DNA of 64,000 nucleotides. It comes from Acidilobaceae archaeon (lineage in GTDB: Archaea; Thermoproteota; Thermoprotei_A; Sulfolobales; Acidilobaceae). The first letter of the stretch is position 1; the number at the start of each line of letters is the position of its first letter. The notes beneath the pieces are model-generated. The model was not told the origin of the DNA. It worked only from the letters and a program-made list of their open reading frames with translations, and did not search any database. Of the stretch, positions 1-8,408 are shown piece after piece. A program made the position numbers and the translations under genes. The DNA is taken from the NCBI GenBank assembly GCA_027080775.1, contig JALWPV010000028.1:1-64000 (forward strand), given 5' to 3'.

Positions 1-798
1 GCCCTATCGGGCCTGGGGTGGGCGGGCCTCCTCGTGTGGGTTTCCTTGTCCACAGCGGCCCCCCTCGAGCCCCCGAGCTGTGGGGGCCTCACGGCCGAGG
101 TGTCCGGAGTCCTAACCAGGGCGCCGCCGCCCAGGCTCCTCCTCTGGAGGGGTGGAGGCTGGTGGAAGACGGGCCTCGCATGCACGCGTGGCAGGGGCAC
201 CATAGCATTGCCTGGAGCCCGGGGGGTGGTCATTGCAGCCTATGGTAGCCACGCAAGGGACGCGGCCATCCTATTGGCTGGAAAGTGGCCCGGAGCGACC
301 TACGTTTTGTGCCTGTACTGCGAGAGGGATCCCTGGCTAGCCGCTGGCCTGGAGCCCATGGTTGCTAGGGGCGAGGGCGGGCTGCCCGCGCTACCCCCCG
401 GGAGAGGGGCCCTATTGGTCCCAGAGGGAGAAGGCCTCGAGCATGCTATCACTAGCGCCAGCCTGCTTGCCCCACAGGCCTCGGAGGGGCTCGTCGTGGT
501 TGACGATGCCAGCGCGGTGCCGGCACCAGTCCTGAGGACCCTCCTGGCGGAGCTTGCCGCCCGCGGGGGGAACATTGTTCTTGTTTACACAAGGCCACCA
601 GAGACCACGACACCTCCAGTGCCTCCTGGGGCGTCGAGCATGGTCCTACTAGCGGGGGAGATCTCGAGGCGCGTGCTGTCAGCACTGCTGCCCGCAGGGT
701 TACTAGATGCCGCTCTAGAGGCGCTGGTTAGGGGCTACGTGCTTATCTACCCCTCCTGTAAAGGGGCCACCGTGGCCCTGAGGCTCTCCGAGGCCTAG
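1..798 (+). CDS. unknown protein, 5' end cut by window edge
   Basis: The frame is open from base 1 and ends at TAG 796-798, so the true start probably lies upstream; the first internal ATG is at 34. I do not recognise the family. The part seen alternates hydrophobic strands with Gly/Pro-rich turns. A strand resembling a Walker B (LVVVDDAS, around base 500) is followed by another hydrophobic strand (NIVLVYTRPP), which suggests a Rossmann- or P-loop-like alpha/beta fold, but no GK[ST] P-loop is visible. The protein is very rich in Ala, Gly, Leu and Pro. A weakly degraded ATPase-like protein is one guess only. The next gene starts 116 bases later from its own TATA box. Confidence 0.55.
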   Translation, partial: ALSGLGWAGLLVWVSLSTAAPLEPPSCGGLTAEVSGVLTRAPPPRLLLWRGGGWWKTGLACTRGRGTIALPGARGVVIAAYGSHARDAAILLAGKWPGATYVLCLYCERDPWLAAGLEPMVARGEGGLPALPPGRGALLVPEGEGLEHAITSASLLAPQASEGLVVVDDASAVPAPVLRTLLAELAARGGNIVLVYTRPPETTTPPVPPGASSMVLLAGEISRRVLSALLPAGLLDAALEALVRGYVLIYPSCKGATVALRLSEA

Positions 799-869
799 TA
801 GTCCCCCGAGCCCCGGGCCAGCCTCGACCAGGTGACCGTCCCCGTCGAGGGGACCGACGGGTATTCACG

Positions 870-878
870 CTTAAATAA
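870..878 (+). promoter_or_regulatory. TATA box of the AbrB-ACT gene
   Basis: CTTAAATAA lies about 40 bases before the ATG at 915, the usual archaeal TATA position for a short leader. Position and composition are the only support. Confidence 0.45.
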
Positions 879-914
879 CCTAGCCTGAAGCGAAAGCCGT
901 GGGGGATTAGTGGG

Positions 915-1379
915 ATGAGCGAGGGGAGACCTGGCGAAGAGCGAGTTGGCCCCCTCCAGCTCCCGGCTATGGTGAAGGTTGACTCGAAGGGTAGAGTCAC
1001 GATCCCGCAGACGGTGAGGGACGCCCTGGGGATAAGCCCCGGCATGTACCTGGTCCTGATAGCGGATGCGGATAAGAGAGAGATAGTGCTCTCCCCGATA
1101 GCGGCGAACGCCAGGAACGTGGTGGAGATAAATGTTGAGATGGAGGACAGACCCGGCGCGCTCGCCGAGGTGGCTAAGACGCTCTCCGACCTCAACGTGG
1201 ACATCATAGTGTCGAGGTGCGCCTCGATAGCCAGGGGCAAGGCCGGGACCTGCACCATAATAGCGGATACGACGCGCTCCGGCATAGAGCCGGAGGACCT
1301 CAAGCAGAAGATCGAGGAGGTGCCAGTCGTGAGGTACGTCAAGGTGAGGCGCTTCTCGGGCCCCGTGGTCTCGCTCTAG
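915..1379 (+). CDS. AbrB/SpoVT-type DNA-binding domain fused to ACT domain
   Basis: The protein has 154 residues. Residues about 18-62 form a swapped-hairpin AbrB/MazE-like domain (VKVDSKGRVTIPQTVRDALG, then a hydrophobic strand). Residues about 70-150 form an ACT domain (INVEMEDRPGALAEVAKTLS...NVDIIVS), a fold that usually senses amino acids or other small ligands. The expected role is a ligand-responsive transcription regulator; its target and ligand cannot be read from the sequence. It stands alone with its own TATA box at 870-878 and ends about 90 bases before the DUF72 gene, which seems to have a separate promoter. The domain assignment is firm; the regulator role is inference. Confidence 0.85.
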   Translation: MSEGRPGEERVGPLQLPAMVKVDSKGRVTIPQTVRDALGISPGMYLVLIADADKREIVLSPIAANARNVVEINVEMEDRPGALAEVAKTLSDLNVDIIVSRCASIARGKAGTCTIIADTTRSGIEPEDLKQKIEEVPVVRYVKVRRFSGPVVSL

Positions 1380-1470
1380 CCCCTCAGAGCAGGGGTCTTC
1401 CACCCAGCCCCTCTAGGAGACGGTTTTCCCTCACTTAACCCTGCCGGGAGCAGGCTCTAGAGGGACTCCC

Positions 1471-2259
1471 GTGGCCTGTGGGTCGTTCCTCGTCGGGACC
1501 TGCGGCTTCCAAAGGGCGCGGAGCCTTCACTACAAGAGCCTCGACGCCGTTGAGGTCCAGCAGACCTTCTATGATCCCCCACCACCTGAGAGACTCTCCA
1601 AGTGGAGGACGGAGGCGCCCGAGGGCTTCGTTTTCACCGTTAAGGCCTGGATGCTGATAACCCACGGCTACAACAAAAGGCTCTGGAGGCGCCTCAAGAG
1701 GGAGCTACCCTTCGAGCCTGCTGAGTTCAAGCCGTTCCACACCAACAAGGCAGTCCTCTGGGCGCTGGAGGTGACCCTCGAGGCCGCAAGGGCCCTAGGC
1801 GCGAGGGTCCTCGTGTTCCAAAGCCCAGCAAGCTTCGGTGCGACCGAAGAGAATGCACGTCTCGTGGCGTCGTTTTTCAAGGAGGCTGGCCTGGAGAATT
1901 GGGAGGTCTACTGGGAGCCCCGCGGTAGCTGGTGGAGCCAGGGCCGGGGCCTGCTCGAGCGTGTAGCCAGCGAGGCCGGGATCGGGATAGCGGGCGACGT
2001 CCTGAGGGGCCGCCTACCCCCCAGGGGGCAGGATGCACTATATGCAAGGCTACACGGGCTCGGCGGCAGGGGAGAGGTGAACTACCGCTACAAGTACAGC
2101 GATGATGACCTCCAAAGGCTCCTTGATGCAATCAGCCCCTGGGGTGGGGGCTACATAATGTTTAACAATGTGTATGCATTCAACGACGCGAGGAGGTTCC
2201 GCGAGATGCTCTGCAACAAGATAGCCAGTAGTCGGGGCCAAGGCGAGCCGGGAAGATAG
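1471..2259 (+). CDS. DUF72 (YecE-like) family protein
   Basis: The protein has 262 residues, normal for DUF72, a TIM-barrel-like family of unproven function. Family signatures are the N-terminal GTCGFQRAR segment, the VEVQQTFYDPP strand, WRTEAPEGFVFTVKAW, LVFQSP, and the C-terminal strand YIMFNNV followed by a conserved-looking Asn/Asp stretch. The start is GTG 1471. A TATA-like CACTTAACC at about 1432-1440 would place transcription start near 1460, so the mRNA is nearly leaderless. The gene is monocistronic. No catalytic claim is made, because the family lacks a settled reaction. Confidence 0.85.
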   Translation: MACGSFLVGTCGFQRARSLHYKSLDAVEVQQTFYDPPPPERLSKWRTEAPEGFVFTVKAWMLITHGYNKRLWRRLKRELPFEPAEFKPFHTNKAVLWALEVTLEAARALGARVLVFQSPASFGATEENARLVASFFKEAGLENWEVYWEPRGSWWSQGRGLLERVASEAGIGIAGDVLRGRLPPRGQDALYARLHGLGGRGEVNYRYKYSDDDLQRLLDAISPWGGGYIMFNNVYAFNDARRFREMLCNKIASSRGQGEPGR

Positions 2260-2329
2260 GAGGGGAACGCTTTTCCCCGCCTGCCCCTGTCCCATAGCGT
2301 TGGCCCGACCTATGAGAGGCGGTATCCGC

Positions 2330-2410
2330 GGCGGGCCACACCCCACAGCTAGGGGCCCGCTGGGTAGCCCGCCGGAGGGATGAGGGACGCCACCCCTCCG
2401 GTGGCCCGCC
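2330..2410. repeat. nested inverted repeats, three-way-junction-like
   Basis: GGCGGGCCAC at 2330-2339 is perfectly complementary to GTGGCCCGCC at 2401-2410. Between them lie CCGGAGGG (2372-2379) with CCCTCCGG (2394-2401) and a weaker GCTA (2348-2351) with TAGC (2365-2368). The element fills the 193-base gap between the DUF72 gene and the zinc-ribbon gene and ends at the TATA-like TTTAACT of the latter. It could be a terminator-like structure, an operator region or a structured RNA; no known RNA family is recognised. Confidence 0.6.
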
Positions 2411-2417
2411 TTTAACT
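2408..2417 (+). promoter_or_regulatory. TATA-like box of the zinc-ribbon gene
   Basis: GCCTTTAACT lies 36-45 bases before GTG 2453. It abuts the right arm of the 2330-2410 inverted repeat, so that structure could affect access to the promoter. Confidence 0.35.
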
Positions 2418-2452
2418 CCCGGGCCCACGCCGATCATTGGGGGACCAGCCCC

Positions 2453-2764
2453 GTGCCGCCTAGGATAACGCTCGCCTGGAGTAGGTGCCCGATCTGCGGC
2501 CGCCACGCGCCTGTGTGGCACTGCAGGGCTGGGGGCAGGGTCGTGGAGGCCTGCATGTTCTGCGCCTATACCCTGGGCCTCTCCTGCGAGGGCCTTAGGG
2601 TGCCGAGCCGCCCCTATGGGGTTCGGGGTAGGCCTAGCCTAGAGCCCGATGAGTCCTTGCTCGAGGAGCTAAGCACTGGCAGGACGCGGGCTGGGGGAGC
2701 CCAGGCTAAGCGGCGGGTTGCCAGTAGGAGGGGCAGGCGCTCTAGAGGGTCGGGGAGGCGCTAG
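2453..2764 (+). CDS. small zinc-ribbon protein with basic tail
   Basis: The protein has 103 residues. CPIC (about residues 12-15) and CMFC (about 34-37), plus nearby Cys and His, look like a four-Cys zinc ribbon; the last 30 residues are Arg/Lys/Gly-rich, as in nucleic-acid-binding tails. No helix-turn-helix follows, so it is not MBF1. The start is GTG 2453, about 40 bases after a TATA-like element. Its stop and the PCNA stop on the other strand share the palindrome CTAG at 2761-2764, so the two genes converge and overlap by four bases. The function is unknown; nucleic-acid binding is inferred. Confidence 0.7.
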   Translation: MPPRITLAWSRCPICGRHAPVWHCRAGGRVVEACMFCAYTLGLSCEGLRVPSRPYGVRGRPSLEPDESLLEELSTGRTRAGGAQAKRRVASRRGRRSRGSGRR

Positions 2765-3516
2765 AGGGTCAGAGGCGCTATGTAGATGTACATGCGCTCC
2801 CCGTTGGGGAAGGTGAACTCGAGCTTCAGCGGGTAGTCAGTAGCATACTCGGCCCTTACGATATCGGCTGCTCCTGTGGGCTTGGTGGCCGCCTCCAAGG
2901 GAGAGCGGCCGTATGAAGCTGTGCTCGGCTCCGCCACGTCGATGTCTAGGAGGGGGGCGTTGGGCTTCATCTCCCACACGTACTCCTTCTCCTCCTCGCT
3001 AGCCTTCACTAGGAGCACTCCCTCCTCCTTGCTCTCGAAGGTGACTGCATCGCTGACCACTTTCACATCCTGTATTATGACCTTGAACACGCTGGCGTCG
3101 AGAGAGAACCTCGTAGTACCCTCGAACGTTGGCTCCCTTATCTCGGGCGGCTCAAGGTCTAGTATGGGCACGGTGAAGCGCCTGGTGAGCCCCGTCTTCC
3201 TGTCCTTGAGTGTCACGGCTAGGGCGGGCTCGTTTGGGTCGCGCTCGAATATTATCGTATCATTCCTTGTGGCCCTCCTGACAACCTTATTCAACTCGTC
3301 AGTCCTCACTATGAACCTGGACTCCTCTTCAACACTAAACTCTCCGAAGCTTATGCTAGGGGCCTTAAGTACTGCCAGCGTCGTCTTGTCGGGGCTCATC
3401 TGCCATATCAGCATCTCATCCGCGCCGACCACAAGTGTAGCCTCATCGCTTATCTTCGCGAGCGTCTGAGTGATATACTTGAACTTTGTTGCTGCATCAT
3501 AGGCCAGCCTGAACAA
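2761..3516 (-). CDS. pcn: DNA polymerase sliding clamp (PCNA)
   Basis: The clamp is a ring subunit that tethers replicative polymerases and repair enzymes to DNA. From TTG 3516 it has 251 residues, matching the roughly 250 of archaeal PCNAs. Visible hallmarks are the N-terminal FRLAYDAATKFKYITQTL helix, the DEATLVVGADEM strand region, the interdomain connector (FTVPILDLEPPEI) and the C-terminal strands ending FTFPNGERMYIYIAPLTL. A longer frame reaches ATG 3552, but that ATG touches the TATA box TTAAAATA (3551-3558), so transcription should begin inside it. TTG 3516 has GGTGA eight bases upstream and restores the family N-terminus. Some crenarchaea carry several PCNA paralogues; only one is in view. 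Confidence 0.93.
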   Translation of the reverse strand: MFRLAYDAATKFKYITQTLAKISDEATLVVGADEMLIWQMSPDKTTLAVLKAPSISFGEFSVEEESRFIVRTDELNKVVRRATRNDTIIFERDPNEPALAVTLKDRKTGLTRRFTVPILDLEPPEIREPTFEGTTRFSLDASVFKVIIQDVKVVSDAVTFESKEEGVLLVKASEEEKEYVWEMKPNAPLLDIDVAEPSTASYGRSPLEAATKPTGAADIVRAEYATDYPLKLEFTFPNGERMYIYIAPLTL

Positions 3517-3550
3517 GCCCCATTCACCGTTTCCTCCTAGCTCCTCCAGC

Positions 3551-3558
3551 ATATTTTA
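3551..3558. promoter_or_regulatory. AT-rich TATA element usable in both directions
   Basis: TATTTTAA read forward sits about 37 bases before ATG 3593; its complement TTAAAATA sits about 40 bases before the PCNA TTG at 3516. It is the only AT-rich stretch between the two divergent genes, so it probably serves both. Confidence 0.5.
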
Positions 3559-3561
3559 ACG

Positions 3562-3592
3562 AGCCAGACCCCCTAGCCTCTGGGGTCTGGCT
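3562..3592. repeat. 11-bp perfect inverted repeat in divergent promoter
   Basis: AGCCAGACCCC (3562-3572) and GGGGTCTGGCT (3582-3592) are exact complements around a 9-base spacer. The right arm ends directly before ATG 3593 and covers the predicted transcription start of that gene. It may be a regulator site for the pcn/3593 divergent promoter or a hairpin at the very start of the message. Confidence 0.7.
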
Positions 3593-3976
3593 ATGGAGGG
3601 CAAGGTGAAGGTCGAGATAGACCTCGGCAAGTACATCAGCGTCGAGCTCCCAGCTGAGGAGGCTGAGAGGCTCATACGCCACCTGACCGAGAGGCTCGGC
3701 TACGAGAGCCAAGATGCGAGTGAGGCCCTCAGATACATTAGGAACTTCGACGCCTTCTACGAGATAGCCAAGAAGAAGTTCAAGGACTACCTCGTCCCGC
3801 CCAAGAGTATGAACGACATGATACGTGGCACAGTGCTCGTGGATAGGCTGAAGCTCATCAAGGACGGTGAAAAGCGGGTCGTGGTTACATTCGATAGGAG
3901 GGTACCACTCGACGAGGTACTCGCCGCACTCAAGGATCTGGGGTACGAGGCCGAGGTTGTCAGAAGGGAATTATAG
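3593..3976 (+). CDS. conserved-looking small protein of unknown function
   Basis: The protein has 127 residues, is soluble and highly charged, and matches no family I can name. It opens with a beta strand (KVKVEIDLGKYISVELP), then helices rich in Glu/Arg/Lys, and ends with a strand-helix unit (KRVVVTFDRRVPLDEVLAAL...YEAEVV). The short leader begins at the 3551-3558 TATA element and contains a perfect 11-bp inverted repeat ending one base before ATG. Being divergent from PCNA and sharing its promoter region hints at joint regulation, not at a proven role in replication. Confidence 0.75.
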   Translation: MEGKVKVEIDLGKYISVELPAEEAERLIRHLTERLGYESQDASEALRYIRNFDAFYEIAKKKFKDYLVPPKSMNDMIRGTVLVDRLKLIKDGEKRVVVTFDRRVPLDEVLAALKDLGYEAEVVRREL

Positions 3977-4046
3977 GCGGGACCTCGGGTCTGCGCTGCC
4001 TAGGAGCGCGCCCCTAGTCCCTAACATCCTCCTGGCCGCTGCCGAT

Positions 4047-4403
4047 TCACTTCTTCCTAGTAGTTTTCCTGCGCCTGCGCTGCGTCGTCTTCCTCTTCCT
4101 CTTCTCCTTCTCAGTAGTGTCTATAGCGACTGCCTCCACGGGGGCCTTCACTTTCTCTAAGTAGATAGCCTTTGCCTCACTAGGTCTTAGCCTCCCCTCG
4201 GCCAGTGCCTCGAGTATATCGACTGCCTCCGTGAATGCGTCCAGCAGCTCCGGGACGACCGGGTGGTACAGGCCCACCTCGGCCTCGACGCTTTCCTCGG
4301 CGGCTCTAGTCTCCTCCTCGGGCTTCTCCGGCTTCGCCAGCTCTACCCCTCCAGGCTCTGCGATGACCTCCTCTTCCTCGGTCTCCTCGGACTCCAGGAT
4401 CAA
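4047..4403 (-). CDS. small protein, acidic head and basic tail, unknown
   Basis: TTG 4403 gives 118 residues. GGAGGTGG (4411-4418) lies seven bases upstream, and the TATA element at 4443-4450 fits; the frame continues upstream but that part would precede transcription start. Residues 2-40 are very Glu-rich, the middle ([24 protein letters not shown]) should be helical, and the last 25 residues are almost all Lys/Arg/Thr. Such charge polarity suits a nucleic-acid- or protein-bridging role, but no family is recognised. It shares a divergent promoter region with ileS. Confidence 0.6.
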   Translation of the reverse strand: MILESEETEEEEVIAEPGGVELAKPEKPEEETRAAEESVEAEVGLYHPVVPELLDAFTEAVDILEALAEGRLRPSEAKAIYLEKVKAPVEAVAIDTTEKEKRKRKTTQRRRRKTTRKK

Positions 4404-4442
4404 TGCTGTTCCACCTCCTAGAGGGTGGCCTGAGGGCCCAGG

Positions 4443-4450
4443 ATTTAAAA
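4443..4450. promoter_or_regulatory. bidirectional TATA element between ileS and 4403 gene
   Basis: TTTAAAAT is about 40 bases before TTG 4403 on the minus strand and about 75 bases before the ileS ATG on the plus strand. It is the only AT-rich patch in the divergent gap. Confidence 0.45.
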
Positions 4451-4468
4451 TAGGTATTTCGAGGCGCT

Positions 4469-4505
4469 CACCCACACGCCTCCCCCTACTTGGGGGTGTG
4501 GGGTG
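4469..4505 (+). repeat. GC-rich hairpin in the ileS leader
   Basis: CCCCC (4482-4486) pairs with GGGGG (4492-4496) around TACTT; outside this, ACAC (4474-4477) pairs with GTGT and CACCC (4469-4473) with GGGTG (4501-4505), with small bulges. It falls in the predicted mRNA leader, ending 17 bases before ATG 4522. No T-box consensus is visible. Confidence 0.5.
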
Positions 4506-4521
4506 CGCCTGGTTGCCTCCG

Positions 4522-7500
4522 ATGCGTGACACGCTCAGCAGGGAGCGCTACGACCAGTTCGCCCTGGAGGAGTGGGTTAAGAGGTACTGGGAGGAGCACT
4601 CGATATACAGGCTAGTCAAGGAGAAGAGCCTTAGGAACCCTAGGAAGCTCTACTTCCTCGACGGCCCCCCCTACACGAGTGCCCCAACGATACACGTTGG
4701 GACCGCGTGGAACAAGGTGATCAAGGACACGCTACTACGCTACTACAGGATGATGGGCTTCAACGTCTGGGACAAGCCCGGCTTCGACACCCACGGCCTA
4801 CCCATAGAGGTTAAGATAGAGCAGAAGCTGGGAGTCAAGAATAAGGGAGAGATAGTCGAGAAGGTGGGAGTAGCACGCTTCGTAGAGGAGTGCAAGAGGT
4901 TCGCCGAGGAGAACATGAGGGGTCAGACAGAGAAGTTCAAGGAGCTAGGCGTCTTCATGGACTGGGATAACCCTTACGTGACCTTCAGAGACGAGTACAT
5001 AGAGTCTGGCTGGTGGCTCATAAAGAGGGCATGGGAGAGGGGCCTCCTAGAGCAGGATGTATACGTGGTCCACTGGTGCCCGAGGTGCCAGACCACGCTC
5101 GCTGACTATGAGGTATCCGAGTACAGGGTTTTGGAGGATCCCTCGATCTACGTGAAGTTCCCCGTTAAGGGCCGCGAGGGCGAGAGCCTCCTGATATGGA
5201 CCACCACGCCCTGGACTCTCCCGGCTAACGCGTTCGTGATGGCTCACCCAGACCTGACCTATGTCAGGGTGAGGGTTGGCGGGGAGGTGCTTATACTAGC
5301 GAAGGCCAGGCTCGAGGCGGTCATGAGCGAGGCTGGCGTGAGGGACTACGAGGTGCTCGAGGAGTTCCCCGGCCGCGAACTCGAGGGCCTCGAGTACCGG
5401 CACCCCCTCGAGGGCCTTGTGGACGCCCAGAGGATCCTGGCCCCCTACCATAGGGTGGTAATGGCACCCGAGGCCGTTACGCCCCACGAGGGCACCGGGC
5501 TGGTACACTCAGCCCCCGGCCACGGCGATGTCGACTTCGAGATAGGCAAGAGGCTGGGGGTGCCGATAATATCCCTTGTCGGCGATGACGGCCGCATGCT
5601 CCCCGAGGCGGGAAGGTACGCCGGCCTATACTTCAGGGGGGAGGCTAATGAGAGGATTATAGAGGACCTCAGGAGGCTCGGAGCCCTCTTCCACGAGGGA
5701 AGGGTGAAGCACAGGTACCCCGTGTGCTGGAGGTGCAAGACCCCCCTACTGCTGAGGGCGACCAAGCAGTGGGTGATAAGGGTCTCCAAGCTCAGGGATG
5801 AGCTGATAAAAAGCGCTGAAAGCGTGGAGTGGATACCCCTGTGGGCTAAGGAGAGGTTCATGCACCTGCTCAGGAACATCAGGGACTGGGTCATAAGCAG
5901 GCAGCGCTTCTGGGGCGTCCCGCTCCCTATATGGGTCTGCGAGTCCTGCGGCTACAAGGTTGTCGTGGGCAGCGTCGAGGAACTCGAGAAGCTAGGCGGC
6001 AAGAGGCCCAAGGAGCTTCACAGGCCCTGGGTCGACGAGGTCACACTCAGGTGCCCCAAGTGCGGGGGCGTCATGAGGAGGGTGCCGGACGTAGCCGACG
6101 TGTGGTTCGACAGCGGGATCTCCTTCTACGCGAGCTTGGGTTACCCGAGGAGGAGGGACCTCTGGGAGAGACTCAAGCCAGTAGATTATATAGTAGAGGG
6201 ACACGACCAGATCAGGGGGTGGTTCTTCAGTCTCCTTAGGAGCGGCGTGATAGGCTTCGGCGAGTCGCCCTACCGGAGGGTCCTCGTTCACGGCTTCGCC
6301 CTCGACGAGCAGGGCAGGGAGATGCACAAGAGCCTGGGTAACTACATAGACTTCGACGAGCTGATAAGCAGGATACCCAGGGACGTTGTGAGGCTCTGGA
6401 CCACAAGCAACACCGTCTGGGAGGACCTCCGCTTCTCCTGGCGCGGCATGGAGATGATGTGGAAGGACTTCACTGTCATCTGGAATGTCTTCTCCTTTGC
6501 AAGCATGTACATGGGTCTCGACGGCTTCGACCCCAAGAAACACAGCATAGAGAGCCTCCGGGGCATCCTCAGAGTCGAGGATAGATGGGTAATCTCGAGG
6601 GTTAACTCGTTCTTAAGAGAATACCATAAGGCGATGTCAGGCCTCCTAATACACGAGGCAGCCAGGGCACTGAGAAGATTCATCCTGGAGGATGTCAGCC
6701 ACTGGTACCTCCGTCTCATAAGGCGCAGGGTCTGGACCGACGAGGAGACACCAGACAAGCTAGCGGCCTACACCACGCTCTACTATGTCCTCAGGAGATG
6801 GCTCCTGGCGGCGGCGCCCTTCATACCATTCTTCACCGAGTACGTGTATCAAAAGCTCTTCAGGGAAGCCGAGGAGGGCCCGGAGTCCGTCCACCTGCTA
6901 GACATGCCGGAGGCTGACTTCAGCTTAATAGATGAGAGCCTAGAGGACGAGATGGAGAGGGTCAAGGCCGTCGTCGAGGCCGCGAGGGCCGCAAGGATGA
7001 AGGCCGGGCTCAAGCTCCGGAGGCCCGTCTCCCGGGTGATAGTTGTCACCGAGGACGAGAGGACCCGCAAGGCTGTGGAGGACCTATCAGACATAGTCAG
7101 GGGCGAGGCTAACGCTAGGGAGGTTGTGGTTGCTGGTAGGGAGTTCCTCGAGGAGGTACGAGTTTACAAGGTCGAGCCGAACTATAGGGAGATAGGGCCT
7201 GAGTACAAGAGGGATGCCCCCAAGGTCTACAGGCTCCTCGAGGAGAGGAGCGAGGAGGTCGCTAGGGCCCTCGTGTCGAAGGGCTTCTACGAGGCCGAGT
7301 ATGAGGGTGTGAAGGTCAGACTAGAGCCGAGACACGTGAGGCTCCACGCCGAGTACCCAGAGTGGCTGAGCGTTGCTGAGGGCGAGGGCTTCACGGTGGC
7401 GGTTGACACTAGAGTGGGCCGCGAGGAGTTGCTGGAGGGCCTGGCGAGGGAGGTGGTTAGGAGGATCCAGTTCATGAGGAAGGAGGCTGGCCTGGATGTG

Positions 7501-7707
7501 ACCGACTACATCGAGGCGTGGATCTCGGGGGACAGTGAGATACTAGAGGCCGTGAGGGAGAAGCTCGACTACGTCTCGAGCGAGACGAGGGCCTCCACGA
7601 TAAGATTCGATAAACCCCCGGCCACCGCCTATACTAGGGAGTGGGAGGTGGACGGGAAACGAGTACTGATAGGGATAAAGAGGGTAGGAGCCACCAGGTC
7701 TACATAG
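4522..7707 (+). CDS. ileS: isoleucyl-tRNA synthetase
   Basis: This class I synthetase of 1061 residues charges tRNA-Ile in the cytoplasm. The HIGH motif is HVGT (residues 58-61) after [11 protein letters not shown]; the KMSKS counterpart is MHKSL (601-605) in [11 protein letters not shown]. The CP1 editing domain contains [10 protein letters not shown] and [12 protein letters not shown]. Cys pairs CPRC, CWRC, CESC and CPKC suggest bound zinc. The C-terminal anticodon-binding region is complete. ATG 4522 is chosen because it precedes the conserved first helix; the open frame running further upstream crosses the divergent promoter. IleRS rather than ValRS fits the [13 protein letters not shown] segment and overall length. 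Confidence 0.96.
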   Translation: MRDTLSRERYDQFALEEWVKRYWEEHSIYRLVKEKSLRNPRKLYFLDGPPYTSAPTIHVGTAWNKVIKDTLLRYYRMMGFNVWDKPGFDTHGLPIEVKIEQKLGVKNKGEIVEKVGVARFVEECKRFAEENMRGQTEKFKELGVFMDWDNPYVTFRDEYIESGWWLIKRAWERGLLEQDVYVVHWCPRCQTTLADYEVSEYRVLEDPSIYVKFPVKGREGESLLIWTTTPWTLPANAFVMAHPDLTYVRVRVGGEVLILAKARLEAVMSEAGVRDYEVLEEFPGRELEGLEYRHPLEGLVDAQRILAPYHRVVMAPEAVTPHEGTGLVHSAPGHGDVDFEIGKRLGVPIISLVGDDGRMLPEAGRYAGLYFRGEANERIIEDLRRLGALFHEGRVKHRYPVCWRCKTPLLLRATKQWVIRVSKLRDELIKSAESVEWIPLWAKERFMHLLRNIRDWVISRQRFWGVPLPIWVCESCGYKVVVGSVEELEKLGGKRPKELHRPWVDEVTLRCPKCGGVMRRVPDVADVWFDSGISFYASLGYPRRRDLWERLKPVDYIVEGHDQIRGWFFSLLRSGVIGFGESPYRRVLVHGFALDEQGREMHKSLGNYIDFDELISRIPRDVVRLWTTSNTVWEDLRFSWRGMEMMWKDFTVIWNVFSFASMYMGLDGFDPKKHSIESLRGILRVEDRWVISRVNSFLREYHKAMSGLLIHEAARALRRFILEDVSHWYLRLIRRRVWTDEETPDKLAAYTTLYYVLRRWLLAAAPFIPFFTEYVYQKLFREAEEGPESVHLLDMPEADFSLIDESLEDEMERVKAVVEAARAARMKAGLKLRRPVSRVIVVTEDERTRKAVEDLSDIVRGEANAREVVVAGREFLEEVRVYKVEPNYREIGPEYKRDAPKVYRLLEERSEEVARALVSKGFYEAEYEGVKVRLEPRHVRLHAEYPEWLSVAEGEGFTVAVDTRVGREELLEGLAREVVRRIQFMRKEAGLDVTDYIEAWISGDSEILEAVREKLDYVSSETRASTIRFDKPPATAYTREWEVDGKRVLIGIKRVGATRST

Positions 7708-8408
7708 TATGGCCCAGCGACCTCCATAGACTCGGCTACTGCCCCCGGCTTCTATTCTTCGAGACCCACCTACCCCGGCGCCGGGGGCTCGGTGAGAGGC
7801 TCAGGCTCCTCCTTGGGAGGCTCTACCACGCGGTGCTCTCGCTGCCCCTACGCCTTAGGGGCTTCAGGGTAGAGGAGCCCCTCGAGGTCAGGCTGGGTAA
7901 TGTGGTGCTTAGGGGGAGGAGCGACGCCCTAGCCCTCCGCGGCGGGGCCGTCCACGTTGTCGAGAGGAAGAGCGGCAGGGCGCCCCGCAGAGTGGCGTGG
8001 CCCAGCGACATCCTCCAGGCGGCGGCCTACGGCTTCATGGCGCTGAGGCTCGGCATGGCCTCGGACGCCCTCCTGGACATAAGGTATAGGGACGCCTCCT
8101 ACACCTACAGGCTCGACAGCGAGACCGTCAGTGCAGTCCTCAGGGCCGTGGATGACGTTGTCGAGATAAAGTACTGGGGCATCGTCGGCTACCCCAGGAG
8201 GAGCCGGGGACGATGCTCCCGGTGCCCATACCGGGCTCTCTGCGAGTCCCTTGACAGGGAGCTCGCGCCCCCCGAGGAGGGCGAGGTCTACGAGCCCGGC
8301 GAGTGGCTGGCGAGGGAGCGCTTAAGCCCTCCAAGCGCCTCCGGGGCCACCCAGGGAGCCGGTGGAGATGGCGCATACCCATCCGGAGAGGGATCCCATA
8401 GAGGCTAA
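7641..8408 (+). CDS. Cas4-like RecB-family nuclease (DUF83-type)
   Basis: The protein has 255 residues. It carries all Cas4/Dna2-type features: a first Cys (C34, in GYCPR), a distal triplet C192-C195-C201 ([10 protein letters not shown]) for a 4Fe-4S cluster, and PD-(D/E)XK residues H63, D95 (GRSDAL), E108-x-K110 (VVERKSG) and the Q126-to-Y130 motif. The expected activity is a metal-dependent single-strand exonuclease. The only standard start upstream of the conserved core is GTG 7641, 67 bases inside ileS; no ATG, GTG or TTG exists in frame between there and the core. Its tail overlaps the MoxR gene by 41 bases. No cas genes or CRISPR repeats are nearby, so it is a solo Cas4-like protein. 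The start is uncertain. Confidence 0.8.
   Translation: MGGGRETSTDRDKEGRSHQVYIVWPSDLHRLGYCPRLLFFETHLPRRRGLGERLRLLLGRLYHAVLSLPLRLRGFRVEEPLEVRLGNVVLRGRSDALALRGGAVHVVERKSGRAPRRVAWPSDILQAAAYGFMALRLGMASDALLDIRYRDASYTYRLDSETVSAVLRAVDDVVEIKYWGIVGYPRRSRGRCSRCPYRALCESLDRELAPPEEGEVYEPGEWLARERLSPPSASGATQGAGGDGAYPSGEGSHRG

Noticed and set aside
34-248. Two overlapping frames at the left edge as separate genes
   Set aside because: Only the frame ending at 798 stays open from the edge and has alternating strand-helix character; the shorter one is a shadow.
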